Assembly (NCBI GenBank): GCA_046352935.1
Contig: JAXMGR010000025.1
Span: forward strand, 1 to 41,035
Source of the DNA: CAYWMY01 sp046352935
GTDB taxonomy: Bacteria > Pseudomonadota > Gammaproteobacteria > Steroidobacterales > Steroidobacteraceae
DNA length: 41,035 bases
Direction of reading: 5' to 3'
The position numbers and the translations under genes were made by a program. Position 1 is the first letter of the stretch, and each line of letters starts with the position of its first letter. Shown one piece after another: positions 7,901-14,761 of this stretch. The notes under the pieces are model-generated. The model was not told the DNA's origin and did not search any database. It saw nothing but the letters and a program-made list of their open reading frames with translations.

Positions 7901-9372
7901 TCCCCCGGCAGGAGTTGCTCGATCTGGCCCGGGAGTTCGGCCTGCAGCCGCAGATCGTCGAGAAGGACTATGCGCTCGGCTGGCTGCTGGCCGGCCTCGG
8001 GCAACACCCGGCGACGCGTGATACCTGGCTGTTCAAAGGGGGCACCTGTCTCAAGAAGTGCTACTTCGAGACCTACCGGTTCTCGGAAGACCTGGATTTC
8101 ACGCTGCTCGATGCCGCACACCTGAACGAGGCTTTCCTGCGCGGCCTCTTTCAGGAGGTTGCCGAATGGGTCTACGAACAAACTGGCGTCGAAATGCCTG
8201 CGGACGCGCGGCGGATCGAGGTCTTCGACAACGGTCGCGGTGGTCGCTCGGCTGAGGGAAGGATCGGGTACCGTGGTCCCGTCGCCAGAGCCGGCGATGC
8301 CCCGCGCATCAAGCTGGACCTCACGGATCACGAGCGCGTTGTTCTCCCTGCCGTCAGGCGACCGATTCATCATCCTTACAGTGACCGACTCGCTGGAGGC
8401 ATGCAGGTCACGACCTACGCATTCGAAGAGGTCTTCGCCGAAAAGATGCGTGCGCTGGCCGAGCGTCTGCGTCCACGCGATCTGTACGACGTCATTCACC
8501 TGTACCGCCGTACGGAGCTGGAGCCGGACAGGCAGAGTCTGATGCAAGCCTTGCGCGAGAAGTGCGCATTCAAGGGCATCGCGCTTCCGACACTCGTCTC
8601 ACTCAGGCAGTCGCCGCTGCTCGCGGAGCTGCGCGCGGCCTGGAACGACATGCTGGCCCATCAGCTGCCGCAGCTGCCGCCGTTCGAGAGCTTCTGGGAT
8701 GAGCTGCCCGCGGTCTTCGCCTGGCTGACCGGGGATCGCGGGAGAGCGGTGCTGCCGGCCCTCGCGGTCGCAGGAGCCGGCGAGCTCGACATTGTGTGGC
8801 GACCGCCCGCCATGGCGACGTCCTGGCGCGCCTACGGAGCTCGCGCACCGCTCGAGATCGTGCGCTTTGCAGCGGCCAACAGGCTCTGCGTCGAACTCGA
8901 CTACACCGACGAGCGCGGGCGCCGAAGCTCGAGAATCATCGAGCCGTATTCGCTGCGCCGTACCTCGGCCGGCGATCTGCTCCTGATGGCGGTAAAGGCC
9001 GATACCGGGGAGGGGCGCTCGTACAGGGTCGATCGCATCCAGGGCGCGACCGCAACCAACCGAACTTTCATTCCGCGCTATGGCGTCGAACTGACCAGCG
9101 GCGGCTTCATGGTGGCGCTGCCAGTCGTGCGACAGCCGGCCGCTGAGTCGAACCGGCCCCAACCGAGACAGGTATCGTCACTGCCGCGCAGCCCGACCAA
9201 GGCACTGCCTGCACGGGCTGCGTCGACGGGTCCTCACCACACGTTCCGCTGCACCGTATGCGGGAAGCAGTTCCGGAAATCCACGTACGATGCGGCTTTG
9301 AATCCTCACAAGGGCAAGAATGGCTACCCGTGCTACGGCACCGTCGGGACCTTCGTGAAGACCACCTACTGA
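7897..9372 (+). CDS. abiEii: AbiEii nucleotidyltransferase toxin with WYL domain and Cys/His tail
   Basis: I place the start at TTG 7897, overlapping the antitoxin stop, because the family begins about there (IPRQELLDLAREFGLQPQIVEKDYALG); an ATG at 7792 would run through the antitoxin gene. Length 491, longer than simple AbiEii proteins. Residues 1-290: nucleotidyltransferase fold with FKGGTCLKK (Gly48-Gly49) and the acidic pair SEDLDF (Asp65, Asp67), the known metal-binding motifs of AbiEii/DUF1814. Residues about 325-410: a WYL domain (RLCVELDYTDERGRRSSRI to GATATNRTFIPRY). Residues 452-479: Cys452-x2-Cys455-x15-His471-x7-Cys479, a zinc-binding pattern. AbiEii enzymes modify tRNA 3' ends or similar RNAs with nucleotides. 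The WYL domain suggests control by a ligand or nucleic acid, as in other phage-defence proteins. Confidence 0.85.
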   Translation: MIPRQELLDLAREFGLQPQIVEKDYALGWLLAGLGQHPATRDTWLFKGGTCLKKCYFETYRFSEDLDFTLLDAAHLNEAFLRGLFQEVAEWVYEQTGVEMPADARRIEVFDNGRGGRSAEGRIGYRGPVARAGDAPRIKLDLTDHERVVLPAVRRPIHHPYSDRLAGGMQVTTYAFEEVFAEKMRALAERLRPRDLYDVIHLYRRTELEPDRQSLMQALREKCAFKGIALPTLVSLRQSPLLAELRAAWNDMLAHQLPQLPPFESFWDELPAVFAWLTGDRGRAVLPALAVAGAGELDIVWRPPAMATSWRAYGARAPLEIVRFAAANRLCVELDYTDERGRRSSRIIEPYSLRRTSAGDLLLMAVKADTGEGRSYRVDRIQGATATNRTFIPRYGVELTSGGFMVALPVVRQPAAESNRPQPRQVSSLPRSPTKALPARAASTGPHHTFRCTVCGKQFRKSTYDAALNPHKGKNGYPCYGTVGTFVKTTY

Positions 9373-9378
9373 TAGCTC

Positions 9379-10875
9379 ATGAACACAACCACCCTCGTTC
9401 AGAAGCTCTGGAACTACTGCAACGTCCTGCGCGACGACGGCATGAGCTATGGTGACTACGTCGAGCAGCTCACCTACCTGCTGTTCCTCAAGATGGCGGA
9501 CGAGCGCAGCCGCCCGCCGTACAACCAGCCAAGCCCCATTCCTGCCACCTACGCCTGGCCGGCGCTGCTGGCCAAGGACGGCGATGCGCTGTTCGACCAC
9601 TATCGCCACACGCTGGAAGAGCTGGGCAGGCAGCCGGGCACGCTGGCGCTGATCTTCGGCAAGGCGCAGAACAAGTTTCAGGACCCGGCCAAGCTGCGGC
9701 GCGTGATCGTCGACCTGATCGACGCCGAGAACTGGTCGGCGATGGGCGCCGACGTGAAAGGCGACGCCTATGAGGGTCTGCTGGAGCGCAACGCGCAGGA
9801 CATCAAGTCCGGCGCCGGCCAGTACTTCACGCCGCGCGCGCTGATCCAGGCCATGGTGGACTGCATCGCGCCCAGGCCCGGCGAGACGGTCTGCGACCCG
9901 GCCTGCGGCACCGGCGGCTTTCTGTTCACCGCGCACCAGTACCTCGCGCAGCACTACCCGGAGCTCACGCGCGATCAGAAGCGCCACCTCAAGGAAGGCG
10001 CCTTCCGCGGCTGGGAGCTGGTGCAGGCCACCGCGCGCGTGTGCGCGATGAACCTGATGCTGCACGGCATCGGCTCGGAGAAGAGCGTGCCGGTCAGGGT
10101 GGCCGACGCGCTGGCGGCCGACCCCAACGAGCGCTTCGACGTGGTGCTGGCCAATCCGCCCTTCGGCAAGAAGAGCAGCACGATGATCGTCGGCGAGGAC
10201 GGCAAGACCTCCACCGAGAAAGACATCGTCGAGCGCGACGACTTCTGGGCCACCACCAGCAACAAGCAGCTCAACTTCGTGCAGCACATCAAGACGCTGC
10301 TCAAGCCCCACGGCCGCGCCGCCGTGGTGGTGCCCGACAACGTGCTGTTCGAAGGCGGCGCCGGCGAGACCATCCGCCGCAAGCTGATGCACGAGTGCGA
10401 CGTGCACACCCTGCTGCGCCTGCCCACCGGCCTGTTCTACGCGCAGGGCGTCAAGGCCAACGTGATCTTCTTCGACAAGAAGCCGGCCAGCGAGACGCCG
10501 TGGACGCGCAAGCTGTGGATCTACGACCTGCGCACCAACAAGCACTTCACGCTCAAGACCAACCCGCTGAAGCGCACGGACCTGGACGAGTTCGTGACGC
10601 TCTACAACCCGGCCAACCGCCAGAAGCGCAAGGCCACCTGGAGCGCCGAGAACCCCGGCGGCCGCTGGCGCGTGTACGAATACGACGAGCTGATCGCGCG
10701 CGACAAGGCCAGCCTCGACATCTTCTGGCTCAAGGACGACAGCCTCGCCGACACCGACAACCTCCCACCGCCGGACGTCATCGCCCAGGAGATCGTCGAT
10801 GACCTCGAAGCCGCGCTGGAGCAGTTCCGGTTGATCGCCGGGGACCTGGGCAAGGCGGAGGCGTCGGACCAATAG
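9379..10875 (+). CDS. hsdM: type I restriction-modification methyltransferase, M subunit
   Basis: 498 residues. It methylates adenine N6 in the site chosen by HsdS and forms the core of the type I complex. The HsdM N-terminal helical domain is present (KLWNYCNVLRDDGMSYGDYV, LTYLLFLKMADE). AdoMet motif DPACGTGGFL at 173-182; catalytic motif IV NPPF at 259-262; YFTPR upstream of motif I as usual. The C-terminus (RWRVYEYDELIARDKASLDI) is typical and complete. The start is six bases after the abiEii stop, so it is read as the last gene of the abiE transcript rather than directly with hsdS, an uncommon position. No strong ribosome-binding site is visible. Without an intact HsdS it should be inactive unless specificity is supplied from elsewhere. 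Confidence 0.95.
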   Translation: MNTTTLVQKLWNYCNVLRDDGMSYGDYVEQLTYLLFLKMADERSRPPYNQPSPIPATYAWPALLAKDGDALFDHYRHTLEELGRQPGTLALIFGKAQNKFQDPAKLRRVIVDLIDAENWSAMGADVKGDAYEGLLERNAQDIKSGAGQYFTPRALIQAMVDCIAPRPGETVCDPACGTGGFLFTAHQYLAQHYPELTRDQKRHLKEGAFRGWELVQATARVCAMNLMLHGIGSEKSVPVRVADALAADPNERFDVVLANPPFGKKSSTMIVGEDGKTSTEKDIVERDDFWATTSNKQLNFVQHIKTLLKPHGRAAVVVPDNVLFEGGAGETIRRKLMHECDVHTLLRLPTGLFYAQGVKANVIFFDKKPASETPWTRKLWIYDLRTNKHFTLKTNPLKRTDLDEFVTLYNPANRQKRKATWSAENPGGRWRVYEYDELIARDKASLDIFWLKDDSLADTDNLPPPDVIAQEIVDDLEAALEQFRLIAGDLGKAEASDQ

Positions 10876-10954
10876 TCGAGTGGGATCTGGTCACCGGCCC
10901 CCGTGGCGGCCGGCCCGCTGCGCGGAAGAAGCCGGTACGTCGCCGGTGACGAAG

Positions 10955-11194
10955 ATGCCGCCGCGCGTGGTGCTGGACACCCACGTCGTGCTGTCGGCCC
11001 TGTTGTTCGGCGGCGGCCCCGCGGGTCGCGTGCGTGCGGGCTGGCAGGAGGGACGTTTCGTGCCGCTCGTGAGTACGGCCACCGCACAGGAGCTGGTGCG
11101 CGTGCTCGCGTACCCGAAGTTCCGGCTGTCCCCGGTGGTCACGGTCGGGGCCTTCTGCGAAGGCCTGCTGAAGAACGGGCCACCGCTGCGATGA
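10955..11194 (+). pseudogene. PIN-domain toxin, truncated
   Basis: 79 residues from ATG 10955: PPRVVLDTHVVLSALLFGG, then GRFVPLVSTATAQELVRVLA and YPKFRLSP. This is the N-terminal half of the 'putative toxin component, PIN family' (usually about 130-145 residues), with the first catalytic Asp (VVLDT) and the Glu in QELVRVL. After FRLSP the family continues with an acidic helix and further active-site aspartates; here it runs into VVTVGAFCEGLLKNGPPLR and stops. The distal acidic residues are missing, so ribonuclease activity is unlikely. No partner antitoxin is seen. It sits between the intact hsdM and an hsdM relic, in a rearranged stretch. Confidence 0.65.
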
Positions 11195-11283
11195 CCACTT
11201 CCGGCCGTCGATTCCGGGAGCAGCTTGGCGACGCATCTATCGAGCGCGCAAGTTCCGTTGAAGATGGAACAGGAGCGCTCCAG

Positions 11284-11397
11284 ATGCTCGACGTCAAGCG
11301 CACCGACGCCGAAAGAATCCCGCCACCCTTGTACAGCCCGGGCCAGCCGCCGTCAGCGCCGGCAACCTGGAGGCCAGAGAACCCCGGTGGCTGCTGA
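11284..11397 (+). pseudogene. relic of a second hsdM (C-terminal piece)
   Basis: The frame from 11284 reads VKRTD, then LYSPGQPPSAPATW, then PENPGG and a stop. The intact hsdM has LKRTD, LYNPANRQKRKATW and AENPGG at 10569-10662, with the same order and nearly the same spacing, and the bases match as well (for example ACCTGGAG...GAGAACCCCGG). Identities are about 15 of 33 residues. It has no start of its own and no catalytic motif. With the relic at 6.9 kb it brackets abiEi-abiEii-hsdM-PIN. Confidence 0.65.
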
Positions 11398-11420
11398 ACG
11401 CAGACCTGTCCGTTGAAAAA

Positions 11421-11456
11421 CTCATTACGTTGAGTAAAAATACTCAACGTAATGAG
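11421..11456. promoter_or_regulatory. perfect 36-bp palindrome over the ATPase start codon
   Basis: CTCATTACGTTGAGTA (11421-11436), AAAA (11437-11440) and TACTCAACGTAATGAG (11441-11456): 16-bp arms with no mismatch. The right arm contains the ATG (11452-11454) of the next gene. As DNA it is an ideal operator for a dimer; as RNA it would be a hairpin hiding the start codon. It is strikingly AT-richer than its surroundings. Confidence 0.95.
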
Positions 11457-12681
11457 CACTCGTCGCTCCCCATACCGTCGCCCACAGGCTAACGCGCTCG
11501 CGCGCCGGCTCGCCGAGCCACGGCGTTTCATGCAGGTGGTGGCGGGTCCGCGCCAGGTGGGCAAGTCCACGCTGGTGCAGCAGGTCACCGAGGGGCTTGC
11601 CGCGGCCGTGCGCTATGCGAGTGCCGACGAGCCGACGCTGCGCGGGCCGGAGTGGATTGCGCAGCAGTGGGAGGCGGCGCGGCTCATCGCGCGGGAGGGT
11701 GGAACGCGCGGCGCGGTGCTCGCCCTCGACGAGATCCAGAAGATCCCCGGGTGGTCAGAGGCGGTCAAGCGGTTGTGGGACGAAGACACGCGTCGGGGCG
11801 TGCCGCTCCGGGTCGTGCTGCTGGGGTCGGCGCCGCTGCTGATCGCGCGCGGCATGAGCGAGAGCCTGGCGGGTCGCTTCGAGCTGCTGCACCTGCCGCA
11901 CTGGTCGTTCGCGGAAATGCGAGCGGCATTCGGCTTCGGGCTCGACGAGTATCTCTACTTCGGCGGCTATCCGGGCGCGGCATCGCTGATCCACGAGCCC
12001 GAACGCTGGCGTCGTTACATCGTCGACAGCCTGATCGAGACCTCCGTCTCGCGCGATGTCCTGCTGTTGACGCGCGTGGACAAGCCGGCGCTGCTGCGCC
12101 GGCTGTTCGATCTCGCCTGCCGCTACTCCGGGCAGATCCTGTCCTACACGAAAATGCTGGGACAGCTGCATGACGCGGGCAACACCACCACGCTCGCGCA
12201 CTACCTGGACCTGCTCGCAGGGGCGGGGCTGGTATGCGGGGTCCAGAAGTTCGCGGGCGATGCTGCACGCAGCCGCGGCTCGAGTCCGAAGCTGCAGGTG
12301 CTCAATTCCGCGTTGATGTCGGCCGTGAGCGGACTCTCGTTCGAAGAGGCCCGGAGCGATCGCGAGTTCTGGGGGCGGCTCACCGAATCGGCCGTGGGCG
12401 CGCACCTGGCGAATACCGCAGCGGAGGGGGAGTGCGCGGTCTTCTACTGGCGGGAGCGCAACCGCGAGGTCGACTTCATCGTGAAGGCCGGACAGCGAGT
12501 CGTCGCGATCGAAGTCAAGAGCGGGCGCACGCGGGAGATGCCGGCGGGTGCCGCTGCCTTTGCGGAAGCCTTCAAGCCGAAGCGCACGCTGCTCGTGGGT
12601 GGCGACGGCATCGGCACAGCGGATTTCCTCGCGCGACCCGTGACGGACTGGCTCGCCGGCGGGCCGGATCACGCATCGTGA
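11452..12681 (+). CDS. AAA ATPase with DUF4143 domain
   Basis: 409 residues. AAA_14-type P-loop NTPase: Walker A GPRQVGKST at 32-40, Walker B VLALDEIQKIPGW, LRVVLLGSAPLL as the sensor strand, then the DUF4143 domain (about 195-350). The C-terminus has VDFIVKAGQRVVAIEVKSG, the acidic/Lys pattern of a PD-(D/E)xK-like fold usual in this family. These proteins are common, often solitary, and of unknown physiological role; they gather in defence and mobile regions. The start lies within the right arm of the 36-bp palindrome, and no ordinary ribosome-binding site precedes it, so the palindrome probably controls expression, perhaps by the protein itself. Confidence 0.9.
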   Translation: MSTRRSPYRRPQANALARRLAEPRRFMQVVAGPRQVGKSTLVQQVTEGLAAAVRYASADEPTLRGPEWIAQQWEAARLIAREGGTRGAVLALDEIQKIPGWSEAVKRLWDEDTRRGVPLRVVLLGSAPLLIARGMSESLAGRFELLHLPHWSFAEMRAAFGFGLDEYLYFGGYPGAASLIHEPERWRRYIVDSLIETSVSRDVLLLTRVDKPALLRRLFDLACRYSGQILSYTKMLGQLHDAGNTTTLAHYLDLLAGAGLVCGVQKFAGDAARSRGSSPKLQVLNSALMSAVSGLSFEEARSDREFWGRLTESAVGAHLANTAAEGECAVFYWRERNREVDFIVKAGQRVVAIEVKSGRTREMPAGAAAFAEAFKPKRTLLVGGDGIGTADFLARPVTDWLAGGPDHAS

Positions 12682-12801
12682 ACGAGGGGGCCGGCTGCAG
12701 GATGTGCGCTCTCCGGATCCGAGGCGTATAAGCTCGCAGGACTGGTGCAACCACGGAGACCGGTCGAAACCAGCAGTCGTTCCACATCCATCACGTCAGA
12801 G

Positions 12802-12833
12802 TCCCGTGCACGGGAACGGTGAATCATTCACCG
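12802..12833. promoter_or_regulatory. two adjacent palindromes before the Sel1 gene
   Basis: TCCCGTGCACGGGA (12802-12815) is a perfect 14-bp palindrome. One base later CGGTGAAT (12817-12824), C, ATTCACCG (12826-12833) is an 8-bp inverted repeat with a single central base. The second ends just before the GGGGAGG ribosome-binding site (12833-12839). They could be operators or leader hairpins; a possible -10 TATAAG lies upstream at 12727-12732. Confidence 0.45.
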
Positions 12834-12845
12834 GGGAGGATCGCC

Positions 12846-13463
12846 ATGAAGAACTCGGTCAGGGCGTCGCTCGCTTTTCTGGTGTTGACGCTCAGCCTTG
12901 CCGATTTCGCTTTCGCCGATCAGACCGCCGATGCATTCGCGGCGTACAAACGTCGCGACTACGCGGCCGCCGTCCGCCTGTGTCGGCCGGCTGCCGAGAA
13001 GGGCAGCAAGTGGTGCCAGACGATGCTGGCCGCATCGTTCTCCCAGGGCGTCGGCGTGCCGCAGAACCATGCCGAGGCCTTGAAGTGGTATCGCATGGCG
13101 GCCGCGCAGGGCGACGCGGCGGCGCAGAACAGCGTGGCTGGCATGTACGCCGAGGGCAAGGGCACGCGGCAGGACTATGCCGAGGCCTTGAAGTGGTATC
13201 AGCGTGCCGCCGACCAGGGACACCCCGCCGCGCAGAACAGCCTCGGCGGCCTGTACGCCAGCGGCAAGGGCGTGCCGCAGGACTTCGTGCAGGCGCACAA
13301 GTGGTACAGCCTGGCCGCTGCGAGTGACGCAGAGGACAAGGACCGCGAGACATTCATGAAGAACCGCAACACGCTCGCGGCGAAGATGACTCCCGCGCAG
13401 ATGGCTGACGCGCGCAAGCTCGCCCGCGAGTGGCAGCCCACGAAGGAAGGTGGCAAGAACTGA
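12846..13463 (+). CDS. secreted Sel1-repeat protein
   Basis: The ATG at 12846 is chosen because GGGGAGG ends seven bases before it and the protein then starts with a good signal peptide (MKNSVRASLAFLVLTLSLA, cut after AFA about residue 25). An upstream in-frame ATG would spoil the signal. The 205-residue protein contains three Sel1-like repeats of about 36 residues (GVGVPQNHAEALKWYRMAA; GTRQDYAEALKWYQRAA; GVPQDFVQAHKWYSLAA), which form a helical solenoid for protein binding. It ends in a charged tail. The role is periplasmic scaffold or adaptor; no partner is indicated by the neighbours. The second and third repeats are very similar in bases, a sign of recent repeat duplication. Confidence 0.85.
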   Translation: MKNSVRASLAFLVLTLSLADFAFADQTADAFAAYKRRDYAAAVRLCRPAAEKGSKWCQTMLAASFSQGVGVPQNHAEALKWYRMAAAQGDAAAQNSVAGMYAEGKGTRQDYAEALKWYQRAADQGHPAAQNSLGGLYASGKGVPQDFVQAHKWYSLAAASDAEDKDRETFMKNRNTLAAKMTPAQMADARKLAREWQPTKEGGKN

Positions 13464-13593
13464 GCCCGGGGCCGCTGCGCTCCGTCGCGAGCCCGACGCA
13501 GGACGGCGGACACCGCCGGCCGGTGCTGGCGGCACCCCGAGGCGGGCGGCTATCCTGACATCCCTCTGATCCGACCGCCGAAGGATGTCCGGG

Positions 13594-14283
13594 ATGAGCA
13601 ATTTCCTGCTGGTGCACGGCGCGTTCCATGGAGCCTGGTGCTGGGATGTGTTGATCCCGGAGCTGGAGGCGCTGGGCGATACGGCCGAGGCCGTGGACCT
13701 GCCGATCGAGCAGGCGGGCGCGGGCCCGGATCGCTACGCCGCCGTCGTCGCGGAGCGTCTCGCCACGATGCGCCGCCCGGTCTGGCTCGTCGGCCATGCG
13801 ATGGGCGGCACCGTCATTCCGCGCGTGCGCCCGCTCGACGGTGTCGCGGGGCTCATCTATCTCTGCCCCGGCCTGCCGGCGCGGAACGACTCGGAACACG
13901 AGGAGAACCTCGCGGCGCTCGCGCCGGGGCTGACCGACACTTTCCGGATCGACGGGCAGGGCATGATCACGATGTCGGCGGCGGACGCGGCCGCGCGTGT
14001 CTACAACTGCACGCCGGTGAAGCTGCGCGACTGGGCGATCCCGCGCATGCGTCGCCAGTGGGCCGGTGGCATCGTGACGGAGCAGAACTCGTTCGAGGGC
14101 TACCCCGATCTGCCATGCCACGTGATCCTCGCCGAGGACGACCAGATCCTCGCGCTGCCCCGCATCGCGGCAATCGCGCGCCAGCGGCTCGGCGTCGAGC
14201 CCATCGTGCTGCCGGGCGACCATTCGCCGATCATCGCGCGCCCGCACGAGCTGGCGGCGCTCTTCCATCGTCTCGCCGCCTGA
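13594..14283 (+). CDS. alpha/beta-hydrolase homologue lacking the nucleophile
   Basis: ATG 13594 is preferred over 13585 because AAGGA (13581-13585) is correctly spaced for it. About 229 residues. The fold is the plant esterase/hydroxynitrile-lyase-like branch: NFLLVHGAFHGAWCWD oxyanion loop, then LVGHAMGGTV where active enzymes have GHSMGG. The nucleophile serine is alanine (residue 69, codon GCG 13798-13800). The acid (AEDDQI) and the His (LPGDHSPI) remain. A Ser-dependent ester hydrolysis is therefore not possible; a non-covalent reaction such as C-C or cyanohydrin lysis, a binding role, or loss of function are the alternatives. It stands alone, followed by a small hairpin. Confidence 0.85.
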   Translation: MSNFLLVHGAFHGAWCWDVLIPELEALGDTAEAVDLPIEQAGAGPDRYAAVVAERLATMRRPVWLVGHAMGGTVIPRVRPLDGVAGLIYLCPGLPARNDSEHEENLAALAPGLTDTFRIDGQGMITMSAADAAARVYNCTPVKLRDWAIPRMRRQWAGGIVTEQNSFEGYPDLPCHVILAEDDQILALPRIAAIARQRLGVEPIVLPGDHSPIIARPHELAALFHRLAA

Positions 14284-14299
14284 CGCCGGTTTTCCGGCG
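14284..14299 (+). terminator. short hairpin after the hydrolase-like gene
   Basis: CGCCGG (14284-14289), TTTT loop, CCGGCG (14294-14299) directly after the stop codon. There is no U-tract, so as a terminator it is weak. Confidence 0.4.
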
Positions 14300-14350
14300 C
14301 AGCGGCCTCGTGGTTCCACCCCTGACCGGCTCGAGGTCGCGAATGTGCCG

Positions 14351-14683
14351 ATGACGGCGTGCAGCGAGACACATCGAGTCGATGTGGACGAACCGGATGC
14401 GCGGTGTCGACAGGCTGCCGACACCCTGCGCGAGGACGGCGCGCGGGTGCTGTTCGGCGATGCGATCAGGCTGCGCCGGCACGGGCGCCGGATCGTGTGC
14501 GAGGTCATCGAGCCGCCGGGCAGCATGCACCGCTGCGCGGAGGAATACGCGGTGCTCGTCGAGAACGCGCGGCGCGCGCTTGCGGCGTCGCGCCTGCAGG
14601 CCTTCCTGCCCGCATTGCCGATGGCCTGGGTCGTCGTCGAGAATGACGGCACGGCGATCGTCGAGCGCTGGCGGGCGCCCTGA
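14351..14683 (+). CDS. small hypothetical protein
   Basis: About 110 residues from ATG 14351 (GTG at 14345 is an alternative). I recognise no domain. Codon use is like that of its neighbours (G/C in third positions throughout), which supports a real gene. It is soluble and charged, with a His/Cys-containing N-terminus and a predicted alpha-beta pattern (VLFGDAIRLRRHGRRIVCEV; CAEEYAVLVENARRALA). It lies between the hydrolase homologue and the molybdoenzyme in the same direction. Confidence 0.5.
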   Translation: MTACSETHRVDVDEPDARCRQAADTLREDGARVLFGDAIRLRRHGRRIVCEVIEPPGSMHRCAEEYAVLVENARRALAASRLQAFLPALPMAWVVVENDGTAIVERWRAP

Positions 14684-14723
14684 CATCGCGCGCGGCATGG
14701 ATGTTCCGTCGATGGCTGCGGAC

Positions 14724-14729
14724 TATACT
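14724..14729 (+). promoter_or_regulatory. probable -10 box of the molybdoenzyme gene
   Basis: TATACT at 14724-14729, 33 bases before the GTG start, matches the -10 consensus at five of six positions in GC-rich surroundings. No convincing -35 at the right spacing. Confidence 0.4.
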
Positions 14730-14761
14730 CGAGCGGGTCGGTCCGCATCCTGGAGTTCGGC

